A stretch of 64,000 nucleotides of DNA from Bos javanicus (Eukaryota; Chordata; Mammalia; Artiodactyla; Bovidae), in the NCBI RefSeq assembly GCF_032452875.1, contig NC_083890.1, positions 49,000,983 through 49,064,982 of the forward strand, written 5' to 3'. Below, piece by piece: positions 11,044 to 21,521 of the stretch (position 1 is its first letter; each line of letters opens with the position of its first letter). The translations under genes were made by a program, and so were the position numbers. The notes under the pieces are model-generated. The model was not told the origin of the DNA and did no database searches. It saw only the letters and a program-made list of their open reading frames with translations.

Positions 11044-11156
11044 TTCCCCGGTGGTCCAGCAGTTAAGACTGAGTTTCTTCTACAAGGGGCACAGGTTCAA
11101 ACCTGGTCAAGGAACTAAGATCCCACATGCCACGTGGCAAGGCCAAAAAAAAGGAA
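11044..11156 (+). mobile_element. CHR-type SINE (CHR-2-like)
   Basis: TTCCCCGGTGGTCCAGCAGTTAAGACT head, CACAGGTTCAAACCTGGTC B-box region, CTAAGATCCCACATGCC body and poly(A) tail. This is the cetartiodactyl tRNA-Glu SINE class. Confidence 0.88.
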
Positions 11157-11163
11157 GATCCTA

Positions 11164-11526
11164 GGGGATCCATTTAAACACCAGTGAATTAAACACCACT
11201 TGATCCAGGTGTTTTCAGAGTAGTCCTCTCTTGAAGAACTCACCAGAGATCTCATACTTTGGGGGATGCCATCTGAAACTGGTGTCTCCCCTTAATGAGA
11301 AGGCAAGCCATGTCAGCCTGCCTGGAAATACCCAGTTAGCACTGAGTCCTGTCCATGGCCAGAAGTGTCGGTGTCTAAGCTTGTGTTTTTTGCTGTGTGG
11401 GCCATCAGAACTTCCTGGAGTTCTTGGTAAAAGCACAGACCTGAGCTTCTTCCCCACTGAATAAACCAGAGTCTTTGGGGCCAGGGCCAGGGATCTGCAT
11501 GTCTAAGAAGCTTTATACTTGAGTAT
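11164..11526. other. Unassigned sequence
   Basis: No recognised repeat. Short frames occur on both strands, with nothing recognisable. Confidence 0.35.
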
Positions 11527-11738
11527 GGGTTCCCAGGTGGCTCAGTGGTAAAGAATCCACCTGCCATTGCAGGAAACATAGGAGACATGGATTCGATCCC
11601 TGAGTAGGGAAGATCCCCTGGAGAAGGAAATGGCAACCCACAGCAGTATTCTTGACGGGGAAATCCCATGGACAGAGGAGCCTGGCAAGCTGCAATCCGG
11701 GGGTTGCAAAGAGTCAGAGAGGACTGAAGCAACTGAGC
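11527..11738 (+). mobile_element. Bov-tA SINE
   Basis: Full plus-strand copy with a well-preserved B-box (GATTCGATCCC near 11590). Confidence 0.92.
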
Positions 11739-11982
11739 ACTCACGCACTGTGCTCCTTGGCCTGAGATGCTCTGGTGTGCGCTGGCCGCCTTAAGGCAGA
11801 GAATTCGCAGGTCTCATCAACGGAAACCTGAGAAGAGGGGGAGATGGTCCAGGTTTGTCTTCATGCTTCTCCTCCACATCCCAAGTACAAGGTTGGAGGT
11901 GAAGAGTATGCATGATGGACAGTCTCAGTGACACTGGATTCCAGTGGTTTGCAGCCCATTTAACACTGTTATCATAGACTTG

Positions 11983-12017
11983 TTTGTGTGTGTGTGTGCA
12001 TGCGTGCACATGCGTGA
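11983..12017. repeat. (TG)n simple repeat
   Basis: TGTGTGTGTGTGTGCATGCGTGCACATGCGTG run, imperfect. Confidence 0.85.
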
Positions 12018-12070
12018 AGGAGTATTTGATAATGTCTCAGTCATGGTTTCACTTGGATTTCTGTCAAGAG

Positions 12071-12580
12071 TTCAGTTCAGTTCAGTCGCTTAGTCACGTC
12101 TGACTCTTTGCAACCCCATGGACTGCAGCACGCCAGGCCTCCCTGTCCATCACCAACTCCCAGAGCTTGCTCAAACTCATGTTCATTGAGTCGGTGATGC
12201 CATCCAGCCACCTCATCCTCTGTCGTCCCCTTCTCCTCCCACCTTCAGTCTTTCTCAGCATCAGGGTCTTTTCCAATGAGTCAATTCTTTGCATCATGTG
12301 GCCAAAGTATTGGAGCTTCAGTTTCAGCATCAGTCCTTCCAATGAACACCCAGGACTGATCTCCTTTAGAATGGACTGGTTGGATCTCCTTGCAGTCCAA
12401 GGGACTTGCAAGAGTCTTCTCCAACAGCACATTTTGAAAGCATCAATTCTTAGGTGCTCAGCTTTCCCTATAGTCGAAATCTCACATCCATACATGACCA
12501 CTGGAAAAACCATAGCCTTGACTAGATGGACCTTTGTTGGCAAAGTAATATCTCTGCTTTTTAATACGCTGTCTAGGTTG
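12071..12580 (-). mobile_element. BovB LINE, 5'-truncated 3' end
   Basis: Starts with the tail complement (TTCAG)n. The minus-strand frame 12543-12094 codes for about 149 residues of the BovB ORF2 C-terminal region (LVKAMVFPVVMYGCE, RRSNQSILKEISPGCS, LKLKLQYFGHMM) without a stop. The plus-strand frame over the same bases is antisense shadow. 5' truncation is at 12580 and no TSD is evident. Confidence 0.95.
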
Positions 12581-14090
12581 TGATGCTGAATAACTTTTCA
12601 TATGCTTACTGGTCATGTGGATACCTTATCAAGCGCTGCTTCAAGTCTTATGTTCATCTTTTAAAACCTGATGGTCTTTCCTTACTGACTGGAAGGAGTT
12701 TGGGGATATACTCTCGTTTTCAAGTCTTTTGTTGGGCTTATCTATTGCACCCGTCTACTTCGGGCCTGGGGCCTGCCTTTTCACTCTTCCATCGTGAGGT
12801 CTTATGAAGTTCTTTAACAGAGTCGCATGTATTCGAAAGCAGTAGGAATCCTCTCCTCACACAGTCTCAGCCTCACTGAATCCTTTTCAGCCCCATCTCT
12901 GGTCCAGGGGCTGCTTTTTCCCTCTGTTTCAGGTTGTGTTAAGAGGAAGGAAGGAATGGTAACTCCCTTCCTTTCCATGAAGGTGAACAACAGAGAGTAT
13001 TTCAGTTTCAATTCCCGTTTCCTCTGAACTATCATCAAGGCTGAGATGACAAAGTAAAAAGGTGGCCCCAAACCCGCCTCTCGTCCACACCGCTGAGCCG
13101 TCCGCAGTCAGACCCGCCCGGGAACAGGGGCCCCTCCCCTGCCGTGTTTCAGTCCTGCGGCGACCACTGCTGCTCCTTGTGACAGAGACACCCCAGACCA
13201 CCCCCAACTCTGTTCCACTGCCCTGAATTTAGAAGGTACAGTCCCTTCTCCTGACCTCAGCCAGCTGGGGTGGTCAGACATTCAGCGCCCAGCACTCTTT
13301 GGGGAGGGTCCCTATCAGAGGCCCCACCTTATTCTTCGGGGTCCTGGGGTCTTCCCTGCCAACTGACCTAGAAAGAGGTTCCTCACAACCAGACTGGTCC
13401 GCTACGCTGAGCCAATGTAAGGAAAATATTTTAGACCAGAAAGATGGATATGGAGGCCTTTGACCACTTCCCTGAAATGAGATCCCTCTGAACGTCTTTT
13501 ATTTGTCCCCGTTGTCCTGACGGAGGGCTTCCTGGAGTCACGTGTTAGCCGTCACCAAGGCGGCTGCAGGTTACGCTCAGCCCAGGCACAGAAGACGTGG
13601 CACAAAACCAGCTCCTGACGCTCGTGTGTCTGCTTTCCCAAAGCGTTCTTCCTGGCTGCTCGCCCTGAGGGTCACCTGTAAACGGGAGCCCAGAAATATC
13701 CTTTTTAGTGGAATATCTTTCTTTAGCGCACTCATGAGGAAATAGGTCTCGGGTCTTTCCACTTTCTTCTTTCTCATTTGTGGGAGTGGGACTGCGATGA
13801 AGCAGTTTGGTGTGGAGGATTCATTTCCTAGTGTCCCCGTGGAGAGCTTACCCAGGGCCCCCGGGGCCGGCTGCCTTGGGAAGGCCCTGTGGTCGGGGCT
13901 CATGGTTCTGCTCATTCTCTGGGTAATGAAACTGGTGTGTCGGCTGTGACTGCAACGGAAGGACGGTCACTTTGCTGCAGAGAAACAGAGTGGACTTGTC
14001 TCTTGTGGACAGCTTGGGCTCCTGGAAGCTGTGAAGCTGTACTTTCCAGTTCATTTCCTTGGATAATTGATGTTTTCTTCCTTTGATGTT
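12581..14090. other. Unique sequence
   Basis: No recognised repeat in 1.5 kb. Short frames only; none recognised. Confidence 0.4.
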
Positions 14091-14110
14091 AAAAAAAAAA
14101 AAAAAAAAAA
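14091..14110. repeat. Poly(A) run
   Basis: Twenty consecutive A. No recognisable retroposon body lies upstream, and no TSD was seen. Confidence 0.9.
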
Positions 14111-15538
14111 CCACAGAAACCAGCGTTTTAAAGATAGAATCCTTTATTTTGTTTCCACTGTGTGAAGCTGGGATTCCCCCACGGAATACTTCATCACTGA
14201 CGCTGAGCATCACGAACAGGTCCTAGGAAACATCCCAACCACACGACAGGAATACAGAGAGGGGCTGTTTCGTGGGCCGCTGTTGGCTCTGAATCTCCCT
14301 TCCGAGATGATGCGTGGCATGTCAGCAGATTTGGACTTTACGGTTTTGTAAAATCCCCTTAAAATGGATGTCCCTGAAACCCAGGAGACTTTTCCATCTG
14401 TCTTCTTTGCAAGATCCATGCTGGGGAGGGGCAAGACAACCCAGACATGTTGGATTCTTAGAGTCGCATTTTGAGTACTGTTTAAGAAAACACAGACTTC
14501 TTTTTCTCCCAGTTAATTTTTGCCTCTTCATTTTGAAGGGAAACGTAATCCTTGGGCTTCTGCTTCATCAGAACTGAAGTCATAAAGATGCTGCTTTCTA
14601 AGTATCATGTCTGGAAGAGAATCATTGTTCAAGAACACTTTTTAAAAAGAAAATGTTAATAAAAATATTTTAACTAGTGGCAGATGGAGGTACAGTCTGA
14701 TTTGGGGTTCTGAGTCTGTGGATTTGGAGTGGACTCTAAGATTAACTATGGGGTATAGCTGGGCTAGTTTGAGGGGAAACAAAAATAAAAAAAGAAATAA
14801 AGGTCAAGAAAGCCTCTTGATTCTGTCTGGCTGAACAATGGACTCTGGTCCCTTTCTACACTTAAGTCATTAACCTATCAATTTTCAAAAACAAACGGTC
14901 CCCCTTGATTCCCAATGGAATATGTCCTTCTAGAATGCACTTTCTTTGTAATCCTTCAAGATATGCCATCACCCTTGGCTTTATAAGAGAGCATGTTTGG
15001 AAGACCTTAGTTTGAAGAATTAATTTCTTCACCACTTCTCTTCGAATCCCCGATTTATGAACCTCTTTAACCCAACGCAGATATCTGCTTTTACCCACCT
15101 TTATAATGTGAAAATGCTTAGTTTTTTCTTCAACGAATGCCAACATCTAGCCAATTTTGGCCTGTTTTAGTGCGATTATATAACATGTGCAACTGGCATA
15201 GCTTGTTTAACCAGACAAGTGAAGGGCTTTTCTTAGACTTGAACATGCACTCTGATGTAAGTTCTAAAATCTGATGATCCTCTCTCCTCCATCCAAAACC
15301 CAAGCAATCAGCCAAGCTAAACGATCCTCTTAAGCCAGTGAAGAATCCACATTCTTTTTATTCAGTGAGTGGAAAGTGCAGACTGGGGCATAGGACGAGG
15401 CATTGCTTACTGGGTGAATGATAAAGCATGTACCTGAAGTCGCCAGGCTGAATCGTGGCCTCCCAGCTTATAAGCCTCTATTACATTATTTCCAGAGGAA
15501 TGGGCTGCAGGTCCTGCAATGCTGCCTAGGGGCATGGC
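14111..15538. other. Unique sequence
   Basis: Repeat-free by eye. It holds two overlapping minus-strand frames, 15315-15130 and 15146-14862 (61 and 94 codons), with Lys- and Leu-rich products I do not recognise. Confidence 0.35.
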
Positions 15539-15857
15539 GGGGCTTCTCTCATAGCTCAGGTGGTAAAGAATTCACCTGCAATGCAGCAGGTCCTGGTTTG
15601 ATTCCTGGGTCAGGAAGATCCCCTGGAGAAGGGATAGGCTACCCACTCCAGTAGTCTTGGGCTTCCCTTGTGGCTCAGCTAGTAAAGAATCTGCCTGCAA
15701 TGCGGGAGACCTGGGTTTGATCCCTGGGTTGGGAAGATCCCCTGGAGAAGGGAAAGGCTACCCACTCCAGTATTCTGGCCTGGAGAATTCCGTGGACTGT
15801 ATAGTCCGTGGGGTCGCAAAGAGTCGGACACGACTGAGCAGCTTTCACTTTCACTGC
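15539..15857 (+). mobile_element. Two-headed Bov-tA SINE
   Basis: Two tRNA-derived heads in tandem. The first runs 15539-15659 and stops after CCAGTAGTCTTGG. The second begins at once at 15660 (GCTTCCCTTGTGGCTCAGC) and continues as an ordinary Bov-tA with a GGTTTGATCCC B-box and a TTTCACTTTCAC tail. Three other copies in this window share the same junction. Confidence 0.92.
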
Positions 15858-16318
15858 CTTCCAGTGGACATGAAAGCAATCCTCTGATTCTGTACCACGA
15901 ATCCTACTATCTGTAGCCCCCGTGTCTTATGGTTCTAGACGCGGGGTGCCGGGAAGATGTGCAGTCTCTTCTCTGTACTCATCCTGGCAGCTTCCCTCCG
16001 TCTCTGGAGCTCGCCTCCAGGAGAGCACTGAGCTTCAGAGCACAGGTTAGCCGTCTTCTCCTCTGAGACTTTTATCCGGCCTCTCTCTGATCTGGGTTAG
16101 GCACCTCCCCCAATCCAGAACATGCATATTGTAAATGTCAGTTTATGTCTCTGCCTCCTGTTTTTTGTTTCTTTATATTCTCAGAATTGGATTAGAAGTT
16201 TCAAGCCTCATTCAATTTTTTTAAAAATCACTAAAATGATAAGCTTTCTTTACTTTTAGCAGTAATACTAGATGCCAGAAGAAAGGGAACTATATCAAAG
16301 TTTTGAGTGAATATAAAT
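15858..16318. other. Unassigned sequence
   Basis: Nothing recognised. AT-rich after 16140. Confidence 0.35.
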
Positions 16319-16363
16319 TAGAAATCTAATATTCTTTTTTTTTTTTTAGAAATCTAATATTCT
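16319..16363. repeat. Poly(T) flanked by 17-bp direct repeats
   Basis: TAGAAATCTAATATTCT at 16319-16335 and again at 16347-16363, separated by eleven T. The structure equals a target-site duplication around nothing but a poly(A) tail on the minus strand. Confidence 0.9.
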
Positions 16364-16458
16364 ATTTGTATTTAGTCAAACAAGTGGAACCAAAATGCCA
16401 TAAACTTTTTAGCTAAGCAAACATTCATTAAGTTTTCTAAAATGTATATATTATACAC

Positions 16459-17107
16459 TCAGTTTTGTCTGACTCTTTGTGACCCCAAGGACTGCAGCAT
16501 GCCAGGCTTCCCTGTCCCTCACTGACTGCCTGAGCTTACTCAAACTCATGTCCATTGAGTCAGTGATGCCATCCAACCACCTCATCCTCTGTTGTCCCTT
16601 CTCCTCCTGCCTTAAAACTTTCCCAGCATCAGGGTCTTTCCCAGTGAGTCAGTTCTTCTCATTAGGTGGCCAAAGTATTGGAACTTCAGCTTCAGCATCA
16701 GTCCTTCCAATGAACACCCAGGACTGATCTCCTTTAGGATGGACTGGTTGGATCTCCTTGCAGTCCAAGGGACTCTCAAGAGTCTTCTCCAACACCACAG
16801 TTCAAAAGCATTAAGTCTTTGGTGCTCAGTTTTCTTTGTAGTCCAACTCTCACATCCATACATGACTACTGGATAAACCATAGCTTTGACTAGACAGACC
16901 TTTGTCTGCAAAGCAATGTCTCTGATTTTTAATATGATGTCTAGGTTGGCGATAGTTTTTCTTCCAAGGAGCAAGCATCTTTAATTTCATGGCTATAGTC
17001 ACCATCTGCAGTGATTTTGGAGCCCAAGAAAATAAAGTCTGTCACTGTTTCCATTGTTTCCCCGTCATCTATCTGCATGAAGCGATGGGACCGGATGCCA
17101 AGATCTT
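16459..17107 (-). mobile_element. BovB LINE, 5'-truncated 3' end
   Basis: Minus-strand BovB from close to its 3' terminus (16459) to within the RT/C-terminal linker region (17107). The minus frame 16974-16612 encodes LVKAMVYPVVMYGCESW and downstream BovB residues. It is joined directly to an opposite-strand BovB piece. Confidence 0.95.
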
Positions 17108-17224
17108 CAATGGACATGAATGAACCTGGGCAAACTCCAGGAGACAGTGAGGGTAGTGAGGGGCAGGGAGGTCTGGTGTGCTGCAGCCCACGGGGTAGGA
17201 AAGAGTCGGACACAGCTTAGCAAC
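17108..17224 (+). mobile_element. BovB LINE, short 3' end
   Basis: The last 117 bases or so of a BovB on the plus strand (ATGGACATGAA...CAAACTCCAGGAGACAGTGA...AAGAGTCGGACACAGCTTAGCAAC). Its 5' end is fused head-to-head to the minus-strand copy at 17107/17108. Confidence 0.9.
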
Positions 17225-17231
17225 TATACAC

Positions 17232-17686
17232 ATGCAAAAGCGTTTCTGCTACACTTGATAAAGTCTTGGGAAAGATCTCTGCCTCTTTTTATGCACCGTG
17301 ATCTTGATGTCTTTAACATCTGACTCAGTGCCTTGTACATACAGTTCCTGCCAAAATTTTGTTGAATGAGTGAATATAAGCATATCAGATGTCTATGCCA
17401 GGGACGCCTGGCTCTGATCAAGTTTCACCTGATGGGATTAGACGCTTCCCTGCAGTGGGACACCTGTGATGTTTGTTCATAAACGCTGGCCCAGGTCTGT
17501 GCTCCGTGGTACCCTGGACACTGATGTAACACCTTGAGCAGAATCACCTGAGGGTCTGCTTGGGAAATAGGCATAGCTGGGGATCCTAGAGGCTGATCAG
17601 TCTGCTCCATCAGACTTGGCACCATCAGGCCATAGTCAGAGTTGCATCTTCACATGTGCTAGCTGTGGGGACTAAGCAGGCCTCTG
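17232..17686. other. Unassigned sequence
   Basis: No repeat or exon recognised. Confidence 0.35.
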
Positions 17687-17698
17687 CTCTCTGGGTCA

Positions 17699-17921
17699 CT
17701 GTGTATGTGTGTGTGCATGCACGTGCGTGTGTTAAGTCACTTCTAGACTGTAGCCCGCCAGGTTCCTTTGTCCATGGGGATTCTCCAGGCAAGAATACTG
17801 GAGTGGGGTGTCATGCCGTCCTCCAGAGGATCTTCCTGACCCAGGGATCGAACCCATGTCTCTTAATATGTCTCCTGCGTTGGTAGGTGGGTTCCTTACC
17901 ACTGCTACCACTTGGGAAGCC
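17699..17921 (-). mobile_element. Bov-tA SINE with (TG)n tail
   Basis: Minus-strand copy with a TG-rich tail at 17701-17732 and the head at the right. Perfect 12-bp TSD CTCTCTGGGTCA at 17687-17698 and 17922-17933. A stretch of the 3' region near 17735-17745 is deleted. Confidence 0.94.
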
Positions 17922-17968
17922 CTCTCTGGGTCATTGAGAGAATGAATAATCGTATGACTAAGGGGTGT

Positions 17969-18219
17969 ACTCAGGAAGATCCCCTTGAGAAGGGGTAGGC
18001 TACCCACTCCAGTGTTCTTGGGTTTCCCTGGTGGTTCAGACGGTAAAGAATCTGCCTGTGGGAGACCTGGGGGAGACCTGGGTTTGATCCCTGGGTTGGG
18101 AAGATCCCCTGGAGAAGGGATGGCTACCCGCTCCAGTGTTCTGGCCTGGAGAATCCCATGGATTACAGTCCACGCAGTAGCAAATTTGGGCATGACTGAG
18201 AGACTTTTACTTCACTCAC
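17969..18219 (+). mobile_element. Two-headed Bov-tA SINE, first head truncated
   Basis: The first unit lacks its initial part and runs from AGGAAGATCCCC to CCAGTGTTCTTGG. The second head starts at about 18022 (GTTTCCCTGGTGGTTCAGA) and continues to the TTTTACTTCAC tail. The junction is the same as in the copy at 15539. Confidence 0.88.
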
Positions 18220-19062
18220 AGGATGGGCGCCTTTCAATAGCCAGTCCTGCAAGTCAAAAGGTGGGAATGTATGCTTTATATCCAGTAATAAATGTCAAGG
18301 TATCCATGGCCAAAGCAACCTGACTAGCTCAGCGGGTCCCAAATGTTGAGCTCTGTGACGCTAACTCAGAGCCGCAGAGCCATCCCGGCTCGTCACTGGT
18401 GCTACGTAGTCACACACACGAAACGGTCTTTCTGTTTAAGGAAGGGGAGAGAGGGGGATTAATTTGTAAAGCTTTTCTTCTAGGTGAAAACTCTCCAAGT
18501 TCTCTGAACTGAAGGACAGTTTGTCCTTTGAATCAACAAGGTTCTTATTTCAGCATTTGTCCAGAGGGAAAGCCATTTCTCTGGACATCGATTTAGGTCA
18601 ATCTAATTTCTGTTGGTTTGAGCCTCAGCCTAATGATTTTTGTTTTTCGTTTGAGATTCCATCATCTATAGCTGAAAGGTAAAGTCTAGACCACAGCCTT
18701 GCAAAGTGGAGTCAATGATATTAAGTCACCAGGTTCCCATGGGATTTCTAGGAAACAGAGAAGGGGCTTCAAATTATTTCCCGAGAAAGATGTTTTCTGT
18801 TCAAACCATTCACTCAATTTCCCTGCACACTGACTTCCCCGTGTGTTCACGCCCTGTGTTTATTTAGCTCAGATGTCCATTCGTTGAGCAGATGCTTGTC
18901 TAGCGTGTACCAAAGTCAGACCTGAATTTAGTAGATTAAATACAAGGCAAATCCATCGTGCGTTCTATTTTGGATCTTAGGGTATCTTTGATGTGAAGAT
19001 CAGGACTGATTTTCATTGGTCATCTTTCAGCTCAGTCTTACCTGTGGTAATAGATAGGCTAA
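18220..19062. other. Unassigned sequence
   Basis: No repeat recognised with confidence. Confidence 0.35.
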
Positions 19063-19279
19063 TAGTGTGTGTGTGTGCTCAGTCGCTCAGTCATGTCTGA
19101 CTCTTTGTGACCCATGGATTGTAGCCCACCAGGCTCCTCTGTCCTTGGGATTCTCCAGGCAAGAACACTAGAACAGGTTACTATTTCCTCCTCCAGGGGA
19201 TCTCTCTGATGCAGGGACAGAACCTGGGTCTCCTGCACTGGCAGGCAGGTTCTTTACCTCTGAGGCACCTGGGGAGCCC
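19063..19279 (-). mobile_element. Bov-tA SINE with (TG)n tail
   Basis: Full minus-strand copy. (TG)n at 19064-19077 marks the tail, and the head complement GAGGCACCTGGGGAGCCC is at the right. Confidence 0.92.
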
Positions 19280-19649
19280 TGACACATCTTTATCTTTTTC
19301 CATCAGTGCTTCCATGAGAATACTGCTTGCATTATTATTACTAGTCTGCATTATAGATGCTCATATTATTTTTATTCCAATTAAAAAGTAACTTATGCTT
19401 GTTATAGAAGTTGCAATATCCAAAAAGGTAAGAAAAAAGAGAAAGCAAAAACACACTCAGTTCCTCTAAAAGAGCTGCTGTGTGCATTTTGATGTAAATT
19501 TTTCTCTTTTCTGTCATTTACAAATCTAGTCTAATGTGTTATTTAAGCCGCTTTATATCTTAACTTTCAGCTCTCAGAGAGCATAAATGTAGAGGGAGGG
19601 ACAAAGTAAGTGAAGGGTCATCCTCTTAACAGAGGTACAACTAATAGCT

Positions 19650-20025
19650 GTAAAATAGGTGAGTTACAAGAATGTGATGTAGAGCACATATATTCCATAG
19701 CAACTTCATATGGAGTATATTCTACAAATATATCAAATCAGTGTGTTGTATGCCTGAAGCTAATATAATATTTTGGGCCAAATATACTTCCATAAAGAAA
19801 TGAAGAGAAGGAATTGTGAAAATGGGGAAAAAATTTAAAAAAACACAGCATATGCATTTTCTCTTGTTATTACAAACTCTTAATATTATTTTAGTGGAGA
19901 CGTATTACTTCCTTACACACATATAGCATTATTTGCTCCGTCTCCTCTTGGTTTAAATCTTCCTACCGTATGACCCAGTAATCCTATTTCTGGGTATGTA
20001 CACAAAAGAATTCTATGAATTCTGT
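19650..20025 (+). repeat. Diverged L1 3' end fragments
   Basis: Weak but recognisable L1 3' UTR motifs: CAGTGTGTTGTATGCCTGAAGCTAATATAAT near 19738-19770, and CCGTATGACCCAGTAATCCTATTTCTGGGTATGT near 19965-20000. Confidence 0.45.
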
Positions 20026-20034
20026 AGGTTCTTG

Positions 20035-20265
20035 AGCAGCAAGGTGCGTGGTTAAGAGTGCAGGCTTCAGAACCACGCTGTCGTGGTTCAGGTGCCGACC
20101 CTGCCTCTTCCTGTGTGACCTTAGGCAGGTTACTTAACCTCTCTGTTCCTTTAGTCCACATTTGGAGAAGGAAGATGAAAGTACTTACTCGCGATGATAA
20201 ATAAATGAGTTAATGTACATAGAGAGGTGTACCTCTGGCACACAGTAAGGGCTCTTTTAGTTCTA
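20035..20265 (+). repeat. MIR SINE, nearly full length
   Basis: Follows the MIR consensus along its length: AGAGTGCAGGCTTCAGAACC, CTGTGTGACCTTAGGCAGGT, TACTTAACCTCTCTGTTCC, and GGCACACAGTAAGGGCTC at the end. Confidence 0.85.
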
Positions 20266-20559
20266 GATGTTAACCTGTCTACTACCACAGGTTAGACGGG
20301 TGAAGGATGACCAAAATGAAGACCAAACACTGGCTTGTCTCAGAGTCGTGAGTTTAATAGTGTATTCCAAAACTTCGTGTCCACTGGGAACCTCAGCATA
20401 TAGCCTTTCTGAAGTAGAGTCTTTGCAGGTGTAATCAAGTTAGGGTACAGGCATCCTGGATTAAGGTGGACCCTAACCCAAAGACAAGCATCGTTGTAAG
20501 AAAGGAGACACAGAGGATAAGGCTGTATGGAGACAGAGGCAGAGACTGGGGTCAGGCTT

Positions 20560-20642
20560 CTGCAATGCAGGAGCCTGGCGGGCTGCAGTCCATGGAGCTG
20601 AAAAAGAGTCAGACACAACTTAGCGACTGAGCAGCAACCACC
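20560..20642 (+). repeat. Bov SINE 3' fragment
   Basis: Only the last 80 bases of a Bov-A/Bov-tA unit (GAGCCTGGCGGGCTGCAGTCC to GTCAGACACAACTTAGCGACTGAGCA). Confidence 0.8.
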
Positions 20643-20644
20643 AC

Positions 20645-21420
20645 CAGCCAGGGACATCGGGGGTGATGGATGCAGAAAAAGGCAGGGACTTTTCCTAGAG
20701 ACTTCAGAGGGGCTGTGGCCTGTCGATGCCTTGCTTTCAGACATCTGTCCTCTAGAACCATTAAGGAATAAATTTACGTTAATTTAAGGCACCTACAATT
20801 TATTAGACGACACCAGGGCACAGGGCACCCTGAAATGCCTCATCAAGTACCAGGGAGGAGGCTCAGTATTTACATGAAATTGGCACGCTGTAGCCAAGCA
20901 GTTTGGACATTATTTAAGGCCACTAGGGACTCCCAAACAGAACTGCAGGCAGTCTCACTGGATCTTCCTGAGTGACATGTGACATCAGTGAGCTGACCAG
21001 AGCCCCAGATCATGTGTCATGGCCCTGTGAGCCTCTTGATGGATTTTTGCTCTCATCGGCCATTGATAATGTGGCCTCCTTTCCACATCTACTCTGCTGC
21101 TAGATTTTAACGATGATTGATTCACGTAGCAAATGGCCTGAAGTAGCCCTCACCGCCTTCTTATTGCAGACGCAATTACCACTAGGCTGAGCTTGCTGCT
21201 ACAGTGTCTGATAATGGACTCTAATTTGCCAGTGGGGTTTATGGTTCTGTGTTCCCAGACAGGGATCCATTTCTAAACTACAGACTAATTCATAAATATT
21301 TTCCTCTCCAGTCATGGGGGAGGGCCGGATCTCATTTCATGTTGAAAGACAGTTCTAGCTGGAGGCCACTGAGGGAGGCTCTGGGCTCAGGCTTGCGATG
21401 GAGCTCACTGATCTAAGCTG
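20645..21420. other. Repeat-free block
   Basis: About 775 bases with no recognised repeat between dense SINE regions. It contains TGATTGATTC near 21115 and several homeodomain-like ATTA/TAAT cores. Candidate conserved non-coding DNA on context alone. Confidence 0.3.
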
Positions 21421-21424
21421 TTAA

Positions 21425-21505
21425 TTTTGCAGAAAAACCTGCTGAGGCCCAGAGAGGGAATATGACTTCTCCAAGGTCACACAGCGAGCTCTTTGTTCTA
21501 ACACT
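21425..21505 (-). repeat. MIR SINE fragment
   Basis: GAGGCCCAGAGAGGGAATATGACTTCTCCAAGGTCACACAG is the MIR core in reverse. Confidence 0.8.
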
Positions 21506-21521
21506 GCCTCCCTTGCTCCCG

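Noticed and set aside
12167..12583. Plus-strand frame of 138 codons. Similar frames occur at 24040-24363, 35345-35689 and 54324-54860.
   Set aside because: All are the antisense of BovB ORF2. They look alike because the LINE copies are alike, not because a gene is conserved.
14091..14110. Twenty-base poly(A), considered as the tail of a processed pseudogene.
   Set aside because: No recognisable coding or retroposon body upstream and no flanking duplication seen.
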